Source: Pelobates cultripes (taxonomy: Eukaryota; Chordata; Amphibia; Anura; Pelobatidae). Taken from it: a stretch of 64,000 bases of DNA. Below are positions 11,345-23,050 of the stretch, in pieces (positions within the stretch are counted from its first letter, which is position 1; each line of letters starts with the position of its first letter). The notes under the pieces were generated by a model. It saw only the letters and a list, made by a program, of their open reading frames with translations, was not told the origin of the DNA and did not search any database. The stretch is taken from contig OW240921.1 of NCBI GenBank assembly GCA_933207985.1, forward strand, positions 100,749,612 to 100,813,611. Direction: 5' to 3'. A program made the position numbers and the translations under genes.

Positions 11345-12959
11345 CAGTTGCAAGAAAAAGTATGTGAACCCTTTGGAATGATATGGATTTCTGCACAAAT
11401 TGGTCATAAAATGTGATCTGATCATCATCTAAGTCACAACAATAGACAATCACAGTCTGCTTAAACTAATAACACACAAAGAATGAAATGTTGCCATGTT
11501 TTTATTGAACACACCATGTAAAAAGTCACAGTGCAGGTGGAAAAAGTATGTGAACCCCTAGACTAATGACATCTCTAAGAGCTAATTGGAGTGAGATGTC
11601 AGCCAACTGGAGTTCAATCAATGAGATGAATTTGGAGGTGTTGGTTACAGCTGCCCTGCCCTATAAAAAACACACACCAGTTCTGGGTTTGCTTTTCACA
11701 AAAAGCATTGTCTGATGTGAATGATGCCTCGCACAAAAGAGCTCTCAGAAGACCTACGATTATGAATTGTTGACTTGCATAAAACTGGAAAGGGTTATAA
11801 AAGTATCTCCTTGCTGTTCATCAGTCCATGGTAAGACAAATTGTCTATAAATGGAGAAAGTTCAGCACTGCTGCTACTCTCCCTAGGAGTGGCCGTCCTG
11901 TAAAGATGACTGCAAGAGCTCAGCGCAGACTGCTCAATGAGGTGAAGAAGAATCCTAAAGTGTCAGCTAAAGACTTACAAAAGTCACTGGCAAATGCTAA
12001 CATCCCTGTTAGCGAATCTACAAAACGTTAAACACTAAACAAGAATGGATTTTTATGGGAGGATACCACAGAGGAAGCCACTGCTGTCCAAACAAAACAT
12101 TGCTGCACGTTTACAGTTTGCACAAGAGCACCTGGATGCTCCACAGCAGTACTGGCAAAATATTCTGTGGACAGATGAATCCAAAGTTGAGTTGTTCGGA
12201 AGAAACACACAACATTATGTGTGGCGAAAAAAAGGCACAGCACATCAACATCAAAACCTCATCCCAACTGTGAAGTATGGTGGTGGGGGCATCATGGTTT
12301 GGGGCTGCTTTGCTGCGTCAGGGCCTGGACGGATTGCTATTATCGAAGGAAAAATGAATTCCCAAGTTTATCAAGACATTTTGCAGGACAACTTAAGGCC
12401 ATCTGTCTACCAGCTGAAGCTCAACAGAAGATTGGTGTTGCAGCAGGACAATGACACAAAGCATAGAAGTAAATCAACAACAGAATGGCTTAAACAGAAG
12501 AAAATAAGCCTTCTGAAGTGGCCCAGTCAGAGTCCTGACCTCAACCCAATTGAGATGCTGTGGCATGACCTCAAGAAAGCGATTCACACCAGACATCCCA
12601 AGAATATTGCTGAACTGAAACAGTTCTGTAAAGAGGAATGGTCAATAATTACTCCTGACCGTTGTGCACGTCTGATCTGCAACTACAGGAAACGTTTGGT
12701 TGAAGTTATTGCTGCCAAAGGAGGTTCAACCAGTTATTAAATCCAAGGGTTCGCATACTTTTTCCACCTGCACTATGAATGTTTACATAGTGTGTTCAAT
12801 AAAAACATGGCAACATTTCATTCTTTGTGTGTTATCAGTTTAAGCAGACTGTGATTGTCTATTGTTGTGATTTAGATGATGATTAAATCACATTTTATGA
12901 CCAATTTGTGCAGAAATCTATATCATTCCAAAGGGTTCACATACTTTTTCTTGCAACTG
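11345..12959 (+). mobile_element. Tc1-like transposon, IR/DR type, full length
   Basis: The element is 1,615 bp with ends CAGTTGCAAG... and ...CTTGCAACTG and TA on both sides (11343-11344 and 12960-12961). The inverted repeats are about 215 bp. Each contains two direct copies of GAAAAAGTATGTGAACCC, an outer one at 11354 and an inner one at 11541, which is the IR/DR arrangement of Sleeping Beauty-type Tc1 elements. The transposase is disrupted (next entry). The insertion lies at the start codon of the older Tc1. Confidence 0.95.
11724..12740 (+). pseudogene. Tc1 transposase pseudogene (DD34E)
   Basis: From the ATG at 11724 to the TAA at 12740 there are 339 codons, the normal Tc1 transposase length, so the overall frame is nearly preserved. 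The N-terminal paired-like HTH region begins [13 protein letters not shown] and then meets a TGA at 11763 (codon 14). A second block (11828-12031) is in another frame and holds a [13 protein letters not shown] linker typical of Tc1 proteins. The C-terminal 231 codons (12045-12740) are open and carry all three catalytic acids: Asp in WTDESK, Asp in QQDNDTKH, and Glu in [11 protein letters not shown], with exactly 34 residues between the second and third. The catalytic domain looks intact while the DNA-binding half is broken, so no active protein is expected. Confidence 0.93.
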
Positions 12960-12961
12960 TA

Positions 12962-13747
12962 AGTCAAAAGAATGGTTTACAAAGTCAAGAAAAGAGATCA
13001 TTGCCCTTCACAAACAATGAACAGGATACAATAAGATAGCAAAGGCACTGAATGTTTCTAGAGACACTGTTGGAAGCATAGTTCGCAAGTTCAAAGTTGA
13101 AGGAACAGTGGTTACACTACCGTGACGGGGCAGAAAAATGAAGCTATCAATGGCTGCAACCAAATTTCTGAGAAGGCAGGTTGTGAAAAACCCTTGAGTG
13201 ACTGCAAAAGATCTGCAGCAAGACTTGGTGGCAACAGACACTGAGGTTTCAGTGAGCACAGAAAGGCATATACTAAACACATAAGGTTTCCATGCCAGAA
13301 CTCAGAACAAGACATACACCACTATTGACCCAAACACGCAAGAAAAGTCGACTCCAATATGCTTAAAATCATATAAATAAGTCACATACATTTTGGGACT
13401 CTGTTCTGTCGAGCAATGAAACAAAAGTGGAACTTTTCAGCTCGATGGATCAGTGGTATGTTTGGAGGAAGAAGAATAAAGCATACACTGAAAAGAATAC
13501 TGTGCCTACAGTTAAGCATGATGGTGGCTCGGTGATACTCTGGGACTGCTCTGCATCCTCTGGCACTGAAATCCTGCAACATGTGGTTGGCAAGATGGAT
13601 TCATTGAAGTATCAAGAAATCCTAGGAGAAAACGTCATGTCGTCTGTGAGGAACCTTAAGCTTGGGCGTCATTGGAACTTCCAACAAGACAATGATCCCA
13701 AGCAAATTGCAACAAGGCTTTGTTGCAGAAGAATAAAAGAGGACTAA
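12962..13747 (+). pseudogene. Tc1 transposase fragment of the older element
   Basis: The sequence resumes at codon 3 or so of a transposase (KSKEW... then KEIIALHKQ, stop, TGYNKIAKALNVSRDTVGS). Several in-frame stops interrupt the HTH half. The catalytic core fragment at 13427-13747 includes YVWRKKNKAY, GGSVILWDC and the second Asp in FQQDNDPKQ. It ends before the position of the third catalytic Glu. The start codon was displaced by the 11345-12959 insertion: the homologous element at 22147 (minus) reads ATGGCTAAGTCAAAAG, and here AAGTCAAAAG follows the inserted element directly. Confidence 0.88.
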
Positions 13748-14092
13748 AATTGATGACTAAAATGTCCAAATAAATGTGCAAACTTGCAAGGAGAACAGCA
13801 ACTCTGGTAGGGAAGTCTTTTTTTCATAGATATGCCATGAAGTGCTTGAGATCTGTATCAATATACAAAAAGAAACAGAGAAAAAAACAAATAGCGTTAC
13901 CTGCAATCATGGCGCCATGCAATCACAGAAATTATGTATTTTCAGAGTCTTGATGCACACACACTCATCCCTAGCTTCTTGGTGCCTCATTATGACATCA
14001 TATGTGACTTGGACCTCTCTCATTAGTCTCCTTTTATAGTGTCAGCCCATGAGTTAGAACATGTGTTTAGAACAAGTGATATGATTTGAAAC
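13748..14092. other. Unassigned sequence
   Basis: No recognised feature lies between the truncated Tc1 and the L2 LINE. Confidence 0.45.
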
Positions 14093-15081
14093 TGTTCTCT
14101 GTGACACTGTCCTCTCTTGGTTTTCCTCCTATCTCTCCCAACGCTCATTCAATGTCTCCTTTTCTAATGATACCTCCTCCCTTCGTCTTGTCTTTGTTGG
14201 AGTCCCCCCAAGGCTCTGTCCTTGGTCCCCTTCTATTTTCTCTTTGTACTGCCTCTCTTGGCAAACTTATTACCTCATTTGGAATCCAATACCACCTGTA
14301 CACTGATGACACTCAGATATACCTCTCTTCCCCAGGCCTCTCCCCTGCCGTCCTGAAACGTGTCACTGCTTGCCTTTCTTCCATCTCTGACTGGATGTCC
14401 TCACGATTTTTGATACTCAATCTCTCTAAAATTGAGCTCCTTGTCTTTCCTCCTCCTAATACTGATCCTCCTCTTTCACTCTCCTTCAAGTTAGTGGTAC
14501 CCACATCAGTCCATCCTTGCAAGCACCCTGTCTTGGCGTTATACTTGATTCTGGTCTCACATTTGAGCCTCACATCTAGTCTGTTACCAAATCCTGTAGA
14601 TTCCACCTGAAAAACATAACATGCATCGGCCCCTTTATTACGCAAGATGATACTAAAGAGCTTGTCCATGCTCTAGTAATTTCGCATAGATTATTGTAAC
14701 TCTTTCCTAATAGGTCTTCCCACAAGTCGTATTGCTCCGATACAGTCTGTAATGGATGCTGCAGCCAGACTGATTTTCCTCTGTAGTCGGTCCTCTCACA
14801 CCTCACCCCTCTGTCAGTCCTTACATTGGCTTCCTGAATGCTATAGGAGTCAATTCAAAGTGCTAACCCATACCTATAAAGCACTGAACAATCCTAGCCC
14901 CTCCTATATCTCTTCATTGATCCATAGGTATGTCCCTTCTCGGTCTCTCCGCTCTGCCCGTGACCTCCTGTCTCCTGCTCGCACCCGTACGGCCAACTCG
15001 TGCTTGCACAACTTCTCGCGAGTGGCTCCTTTCCTTTGGAATAGCCTGCCTATGACCATCAAGCTCTCCCTTAATCTTTAA
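14093..15081 (+). pseudogene. LINE reverse transcriptase remnant
   Basis: The motif [13 protein letters not shown] (RT domain, fingers/palm) is followed by [20 protein letters not shown], in which the catalytic YADD/FADD box reads YTDD. A frameshift lies just upstream of PQGSV: the preceding residues ([16 protein letters not shown] type) are in another frame, with the shift in the run of C at about 14206-14212. A further frame change and a stop (TAG at about 14578) separate the RT part from the C-terminal part at 14752-15081. The gene is dead. It would have encoded the replication polymerase of the LINE. Confidence 0.85.
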
Positions 15082-15432
15082 TCTTTTAAAAAGTGCCTCA
15101 AAGCCCATTTCTTTAGGAAAGCTTATGGCCTCCCAGAGTAACCTCTACCTCACATACCTGTCTCTTGCTCTCTCCTAAAGGGCAGCACTCTACTCTCTCC
15201 TCCAGCTCTGCTTTACTCCCACCCTGTATGATTGCTACCTCCTGTCCTGTTGAGTTTTACACCCCACCTCCTATAGACTGTAAGCTTGTTTGAGCAGGGC
15301 CCTCTTCAACCTATTGTTACTGTAAGTTTTTGTAATTGTCTAATTTATTGTTAAATCTCCCCCTTTGATAATATTGTAAAGCGCTATGGACTATGCTGGC
15401 GCTATATAAGTATCAGTAATAATAATAATAAT
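14093..15432 (+). mobile_element. L2-type LINE, 5'-truncated
   Basis: The first part encodes reverse-transcriptase remnants (14093-14610) and the middle (14752-15081) a C-terminal LINE segment (SLHWLPECYRSQFKVLTHTY type). The 3' end has ACTGTAAGCTTGTTTGAGCA, GTAAAGCGCTATGGACTATG, GGCGCTATATAAG and an (ATA)n tail, which is the classic L2-like 3' end. The 5' part of ORF2, including the endonuclease, is missing, as expected for incomplete reverse transcription. Confidence 0.88.
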
Positions 15433-16185
15433 GTGTTGCTTTTTGATGATGTATAAACACTTGTGACATCATGGTCCTCTGTTACCAATCACAACCCAGT
15501 ATAGGGTATATATACGTCCTGGATGTCCTTGTTTCTTTGCCCTGTCGTGGTTCTTGTTAGCTGAAAGTGTGTTTATATAGTGAATTGGATTTCCTGTTTT
15601 CTGACTTCAGCTTGTTTGACTATTCTTGCTCTCTGTTATCCTGATCTTGGCCTGGCTATCGATTCTGTGTATTTCTGTAATCCTGACTGTCTCTCGTTTA
15701 TTCTCTGTTTGCTTGCAGACATTACATAAACCTGTCTAAAGCACTAACCCGGTCTAACGACCACCATGTGTACCTTTTCTGATTGCTGATCCTGGGACTG
15801 AGAGTGCCTTTGTTGAAGTTTTGGCAGATAATGGTGACTCCTCAATCCGTTCCTGAGTTCCAGAGATCCTGGTCAGGTGCACCATGCTTCAGCCGACCCC
15901 TGGCTGGTGTAGGGACACTCCTGAGCCACTAGAATGTGCGCTGGACTGGGAGGCACATGCTGGAGGGACAATTAGTAGTGAATATAGTCTTTTAGGAGAG
16001 GGATGGTGGTTGGTGAGACATGTACCCATCCTAGGTGACCAGGTGATCATTCACAATTAAGCAGCAAGTGAATGGGCAGTTCTTAAATTTCATGTATTGG
16101 AAATAGGAAAAATGGGACAGTGAAATTATCTGAGTGACTGACAAGGGACAAGTAAATAAGTAAAGAACTTGATCCACCGAGTGCA
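15433..16185. other. Unclassified, possibly LTR or 5' leader of a retroelement
   Basis: Non-coding. The pyrimidine-rich CTTGTTT/CTGACT/CTCTGTT phrases at 15530-15720 look like the leaders of amphibian LTR retrotransposons, and a TATATATA box-like stretch lies at about 15507-15514. No paired LTR, primer site or target duplication was found, so this is only a suggestion. Confidence 0.25.
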
Positions 16186-16680
16186 TGTGCATTGTTTACC
16201 TGGGGAAGAGTTGGCAGCAGGATGCACTATGGGAAGATGTCAAGCCAGCAGAAAAACTGTTATGCTTTGGGCAATGTTGTGCTGAGAAACCTTGGGTCCT
16301 GGCATTCATGTGGATGTTACTTTGGCATGTACCACTTACATTGTTGCAGACCACATTTGCCCCTTCATGGCAATGGTGTTTCCTGATTGCAGTGACCTTT
16401 TTTAACAGGATAATGAACCCTAAAAATTGGTTTAACCTCTTAAGGACACATGACATGTGTGACATGTCATGATTCCCTTTTATTCCAGACGTTTGGTCAT
16501 TAAGGGGTTAAAGGAACATGACAAAGAGTTCAAGGTGTTGTCTTCAATCCGACTGAGCATCTGTAGGATATGCTGGAACAACAAATACAATCCATGGAGG
16601 CCCCAACATGCAACTTAAAGGATCTGCTGCTAATGTCATGGTCAAACAGTGCATCAATATGCTTTTAAATGATTTCTGAA
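16186..16680 (+). mobile_element. Tc1-type relic split by a MITE
   Basis: The segment matches the central and C-terminal transposase region of a common fish/frog Tc1 family. Translated pieces include VLAFMWMLLWHVPL (frame broken), then after the MITE an EHDKEFKVL-type segment and a PTCNLKDLLL-like phrase. A second relic of this family is at 24405-24986. Both ends are missing. Removing the 72-bp MITE restores continuity between TTGGTTTAA and AGGAACATGAC. Confidence 0.75.
16436..16507. mobile_element. 72-bp piggyBac-like MITE, second copy, inverted
   Basis: Same family and length as 6467-6538 but in opposite orientation, with TTAA at 16432-16435 and 16508-16511. The first bases read CCTCTTAAGGAC instead of CCCCTTAAGGAC. 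It interrupts the Tc1 relic at 16186-16680 and so is younger than that element. Confidence 0.92.
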
Positions 16681-16824
16681 TGGGTTTTAAATGTAAGATG
16701 TAAAATAAGTCTTTATTGCCAACTGATTACATGGGATAGGATTAGTGCAATTTCATAGGAACACTTTCTTTGCAGTTTGACGAAAACTAAATAGAAATTT
16801 GTCACAAAAATTGGCACCTGGAGT

Positions 16825-17555
16825 AAGACACATAGGGGAGGGAGGAGAGCAAATAAGACACACAAGGGACTGAGGGAATGAGACACATGGGGGACTGAGG
16901 GAATGAGACACATGGGGGACTGGTGGATTGAGACAAATTGGGGGGGGGGGGCGGGGGAATGAGACACATGAGGGAGCTGGGAGAATGAGACACATGGAGG
17001 GACTGGGGGGGAAGGCTGAGAACATGGAAGGGCTTGGAGGGAATAAGACACATTTATTTATTTCCGGTATTTATAAAGCACCTACAGATTCCGCGGTGTT
17101 GTACAATTAGTGGAGAACGTACAATATACACAGACAAATACATGGAGGGGAAGAATTGAGACACATGGGTCTCAGAGGGAATGAGACACATGGGGTTGGT
17201 TAGATGCATGTAGGGGCTGGGGGGACCCAAAGCAACAAGAGGTACTGGGGGAGAAAAAGACAAGGTGCTGGGGGAAAAGAAACACAAGTAAGGCTATAGA
17301 GAGAAAGAGACACACAGAGGGGATGGGAGGGGGGATAAAGAGCCACAGAGAGCCTGGGGAAAGGGAAAAAGAGACAGGCAGGGACTTGGGGGGAGACACT
17401 CAGAAAGGCTTGGGGGACACAAAGAGACACAGAAGGCTTGTGGAAGGGGCAAAAGGGACAGACCAAGGCGTGGGGGAGAGAGACCCAGAGGTGCTGGGAC
17501 ACACACAAAAAGACACAGAGGGGCTGAGGAAGGGGCAAAAGAGACAGATAGAGGC
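16825..17555. repeat. Purine-rich GAGACACATGGGGG minisatellite
   Basis: Units of roughly 28-32 bp combine GAGACACATGG with a G-rich segment and GGGAATGA, progressively diverged to the right (GAGACACAGAGGG type). The plus strand is almost all purine. The minus-strand frames of 75-112 codons (rich in Pro, Ser, Leu, Val and Cys) are artefacts of this composition. Confidence 0.88.
17053..17143 (-). mobile_element. L2-type tail inserted in the minisatellite
   Basis: On the minus strand it reads GTACGTTCTCCACTAATTGT, ACACCGCGGAATCTG and TTTATAAATACCGGAAATAA, an L2-like 3' end. It interrupts the minisatellite, so the array already existed when the LINE fragment arrived. Confidence 0.65.
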
Positions 17556-17884
17556 TTTTACTAAACCCATGAGATTTTAGCCGTGTCGACTAAAATCTAC
17601 TGGGGATTTCGTCAAGTCAAACTAAAACAATTCAGATGACTAAACTACGACTAAAACTAAAATGGAAATTTGCCATTAAAATTAACACTGGATGGATGAA
17701 TAGTATAGCTCCCTTAAAAATGGGAAGTAGTAAGAGGTTTATTTATATTTGTATGATTGACACGTAGTATGAGCGTATACTTCACTTTGGTGGAGCCCTA
17801 TAAACATAATCTATCTCAAATTAAAATAATTAATAAATACATAAAAATATAACGGATAAATAGTTTCACTTTAAATTGTTTGTT

Positions 17885-18300
17885 TTGCATATTTTTGTTC
17901 ATGTTTTCTGCACATTATTCTTGGTGATGTGAGGCTTGTATGCAGCTGCTCAGCCATGGAAAGTTTTTGAGCTGATATTAACGCCAGTAGAAGTTTGGAA
18001 CTCTTCAGCTATGGAATCAACAGAGCATAGGCAAATTTTAGGCACCATGAGCCTCAGCACTTGGTGAACCCACTCTGTGACTTTACGTGGTCTTACGATT
18101 TGTGGCTGAGTTGCTGCTGTTCCCAAACGCATCCCAATGATGACACTTTACCACTTACAGTTGACAGTGGAATATCTAGGAGGGGTGAAACCAGGGATTC
18201 AATTTCACAAAAGTAGCATCCTCTCCCACTACCATGATTGAAGTCACTGAGCTCTTCAGAATTATATGTATATATGAATATTTGTGTTATGGGCAAAAAG
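17885..18300 (-). pseudogene. Tc1-type transposase N-terminal relic, minus strand
   Basis: The minus strand shows LSDFNHGSGRGC then PLLDIPLSTVSGKVSS, followed by LGTAATQPQIVRPRKVTEWV and SVDSIAEEFQTSTGVNISS, then a stop and AAAYKPHITK. These match the HTH and GRPRK-linker part of a common vertebrate Tc1 family. The frame is broken and no catalytic DDE region follows. It is unlike the other Tc1 types in this window. Confidence 0.75.
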
Positions 18301-19516
18301 CCGTATAGAGAGTAAGTAATAAAGTTAGGAGTAGCTTAGAGAAAGAGAACAAGTTGGTTGTGGTATGCTGGAACCAACGGTGCGGTAGTTGCCTGTAAAT
18401 AAAAGATGGCCCACCCATGGGTTAAAGGGAAGGGGTGAAAAGGGATTATGATTGAGTAGTGGGAGTGGAGGGAGGGACGTGCAAATCGCTAAACCAACAA
18501 CAATGTGGATCAAGATTTTATACCTAATTCCTTTCCTTAAAAATGGGGGTGTGTCCATTATGCGGTCTGCGACAATTATGTGAAGCTTTATTTTTTTGCG
18601 ATATTATATATGCAAAGTGTTGCTTTTTTTGAACAGTTATGTAACAGTTGCTGATAATATTATAGGTGCTAATAACATAACACAGCATATTTTCTAATTC
18701 ATGTAAACTCTGATCCTGATTCCTGTCCTCCTGTCAGTTCATAGATGAAATGCATTAAAATACAATAAACTGATAGGTTACAAGCCCTCTCTCCAGTATA
18801 AGATCAGTGCGATGTTCGCCATCAGTTTTCATGAAAAACAACAAAAACAGCAATGGTCAATAGTGCGACTATTACGTGATGAATTGAATTTGAACCAATT
18901 TTTGGACTGAAAAACCAGGGTGCGACTATTATGCAGTGAAATACGGCATAAATATATTTACTCTATTTCCTTAAAATATTCATTAATGAAATCACCTATC
19001 TAGACTTTAATTTCTGTTTCTTTATAAGTAACTGAGATTATTCTCTGTGTGTTAATTCAAAGTAAATTTAAAATTTTGAGACAAAAAAAGCCAGAATTGA
19101 AATTTTGGCTTAATTTTTTTATCTTTATGGCTACAATTTGAGTGAATTTAATGGATAGCTTGTTAAGTCCACATTTATCTTCTGTTTGGAAGTTTGCTTT
19201 GAAGGCAATCCGACTATGTCCTAAAACAAAATAGGTACGAAATGAAACTGCATGATTCATTTAATATCTTTAGTTATGTTTTAGCGCCACCTATAGATCA
19301 TATACCAGTACTTTCATTTTCTATCTAGAAATACAATACATAATGGTAATAAATACACTTTTGGTACCGTAAATTATAGACATTTACTATTTTGGGGGAA
19401 ATAAAATCAAAATATCACAAGAAAAAATAAATGACAAGAAATTATAAATCCTTACATTTAGCTCTTCCAATTAGAATGTATATGGTCCTTTTCGCCATAT
19501 TAGAAGCATCATCTTC
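18301..19516. other. Unassigned, with a possible pogo-like MITE
   Basis: A phrase of the form TGCGAC(A/T)ATTATG recurs at about 18567, 18865 and 18923, the last continuing GCAGTGAAATACGGCAT. Such phrases resemble ends of pogo-like elements, but no inverted termini could be paired. The rest is AT-rich and unassigned. Confidence 0.3.
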
Positions 19517-19963
19517 AGGATCACTAAAGGCACTCAGACCACTTCAGCTCAATGAAGTGGTCTGGGTGCCAAGTCCCTCTAGTTTTAACCCTTCAGCTGT
19601 AACCATAGCAGTTTCCGAGAAACTGCTTTGTTCACATTGAAGGTTAATCCAGCCTCTAGTGGCTGGCTCCCTGACAGCTCAGTGTGAAACTCACACTGAG
19701 GTGACGCTGGACGTCCATAGGAAAGCATTGAGTAATGCTTTTATATGGGCGGTTTGAATGCGTGCGCAGCTCTTGCCGTGCATGTGCATTCGGAGCTGAC
19801 GTAGGCAGGGGGAGGAGAGGTCACCAGCGCTGTATTAAGGTAAGTGGCTGAAAGGGTTTTAACCCATTAAGCCCAGCAGGAGGGGGCTCCGAGGGAGGTG
19901 GGGACCTAATAACCTTATAGTGCCAGGAAAACAAGTTTGTTTTCCTGGCACTATAGTGTTCCT
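19517..19963. mobile_element. TTAA-type non-autonomous transposon (AGGACCACT family)
   Basis: The left end reads AGGATCACTAAAGGCACTCA followed by a stem around GAAGTGGTCTGGGTGCC. The right end reads GTGCCAGGAAAACAAG and CCTGGCACTATAGTGTTCCT and then TTAA (19964-19967). The left TTAA is lost (CTTC). It shares its internal order with 40486-40986 and 45356-45841, including CATAGGAAAGCATT, a GCGCAGCTCTTGCCG-like phrase and GCATTCGGAGCTGACG. No coding capacity. Confidence 0.85.
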
Positions 19964-19967
19964 TTAA

Positions 19968-20926
19968 AGACCTTCCTTTTGCCATAGGGGAAATAAAAAT
20001 ACATAACAATTAAACATTTGCTTTCTTTCTTACATGCGTTGAAGCAAATATCTAACAAGTGATTTATTTTTAAAAATAATGCCACGTTTTCTTTTTCTTA
20101 AATTGGTAGATTTAAGAGGATAGTCACCAGCTAGGAACTGAAAATTGGGTTGCACATTTTTGCCCGACGTTGACATACATTTTTCTGTTCTTAATTCCCA
20201 TCATGATTGTAGTCGCCTGTTCCAGCAGAGGGCGTACAAAGCTGCTTAGTTCTTCCAGACTTCCACAAAACAATGTCTAACCCAGACCCAGCCTGGCTGA
20301 GAATCATTGTAGTTGAAGTCCACAGCATTATTAAGTGCAAACCCACCTGACTCCCATTACTGTAAGCACCCCTCAAGCTGTGGGAACATTAAAAAGCTGC
20401 CGTGCTGATAATTGTGATAGTTACATTCCACAACACCGAGCCAACCCCACAGAATCCTAACCCCATTCTGACTCCAGAACCTAACTCCCCAAACCCTAAG
20501 TCTACTGTATACCTCTAGAAAAGTAAGCATGTGCGAAACACACTGCAACAACCACCATTCTCAGTAAACATGTATAACAAAAAACATCAATTCGGCCAAA
20601 TCTATTCATCCAATAAAAATGTGTGTGTTTCAAGGCGGATGTGTCCATGTGGTGTTTCTGTTTGGACAAACTTCAGCCACGCAATTGGTTTAGGAAAAGC
20701 AACTTGGATGAACCATATTGGCTAGAAAATGGGCCAAGCCGTATTCTGCAAAATATATACATGATGTAAATATGAATAATATATACCTAATGTGATTATT
20801 ATGTATACGTTTTGAAGTAGACTGCTTGGTGCACTTTCCGGCCATTTGGTTTACAGATCAAGTGAAAACAATTAAACAATGGGGTCAATAGAGGAGGAGT
20901 AGTAAAAAAAAAATCTATTTATTATA
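19968..20926. other. Unassigned sequence
   Basis: Nothing recognised. Short frames of 60-64 codons lack motifs. 20225-20330 has a TTCCAGCAGAGGGCG-like phrase that may be an old repeat. Confidence 0.4.
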
Positions 20927-20928
20927 TA

Positions 20929-22527
<1,599 letters not shown>

Positions 22528-22659
22528 TAGATTTATTAAACATATAATATATGAATAGATTTATTTACTGCACTTCCTCCTAGTAGTTACAGTGCACAGA
22601 TTCTGGAATGCACGGTTTACTCACTTCTATCCCTAACTCCCATAACTATAAGTCTAACC

Positions 22660-23042
22660 CAGTGGTGTATCCTGGTTTTGTGCTGCCCTAGGCAGGACAA
22701 AACTCAGGCGCCCCCCCCCCCCGCGCCACCCCCACCCAACCCTTCCCCCCGCCCCACCTTCTAAATACACACACACACAGTCAGACACAAACACACACAC
22801 ACACAGTCAGACACATACACAAACACACANNNNNNNNNNNNNNNNNNNNNNNNNNNNNNNNNNNNNNNNNNNNNNNNNNNNNNNNNNNNNNNNNNNNNNN
22901 NNNNNNNNNNNNNNNNNNNNNNNNNNNNNAAGGCTAACAAGGTATCTGCCCTGGGCATTTGGGGGGCGGCGTTTTTTGCCGCCCCCTGAAAAATGCCGCC
23001 CAAGGCAAATGCCTTGTTTGCCTCGCGGCTAATACGTCCCTG
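22660..23042. mobile_element. hAT element with 8-bp duplications and an assembly gap
   Basis: The left end is CAGTGGTGTATCCTGG and the right end TAATACGTCCCTG. The direct repeats GTCTAACC at 22652-22659 and 23043-23050 match perfectly. Inside are a C-rich stretch, a CACACACAGTCAGACA-type tandem repeat and a 100-N gap (22830-22929). After the gap the right arm includes GCCGCCCCCTGAAAAATGCC-type hAT end sequence. The true length is unknown. Confidence 0.9.
22830..22929. other. Assembly gap, 100 N
   Basis: Exactly 100 N, which normally marks a gap of unknown size. It follows a CACACA-rich tandem repeat inside a hAT element, so the missing sequence is probably more of that array. Confidence 0.98.
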
Positions 23043-23050
23043 GTCTAACC

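Larger units (their letters stand above)
10983..13747 (+). mobile_element. Older Tc1-like element, split by a younger Tc1 and truncated
   Basis: Both flanks of the insertion at 11345-12959 belong to one Tc1 family. 10983-11344 matches the 5' inverted repeat and leader of the minus-strand element at 20929-22527 (CCCCCATTGAAAATCTGG type), and 12962-13747 matches its transposase. The outermost 20 or so bases of the left end are missing next to the GATA array. The right end stops soon after the second catalytic Asp region, near 13740, so the third catalytic residue and the right inverted repeat are absent. It cannot transpose alone. Confidence 0.85.
16772..17690. mobile_element. hAT-type remnant holding a purine-rich minisatellite
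   Basis: The right end reads ACTAAAACTAAAATGG ... AAAATTAACACTG. Its reverse, CAGTGTTAATTTT, is the end of a widespread vertebrate hAT MITE family with internal TAGTTTTAGT phrases. The left side (16777-16815, GACGAAAACTAAATAG) is an internal part of the same type; the terminal CAG and an 8-bp duplication are not visible there. A long minisatellite fills the interior. Confidence 0.5.
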
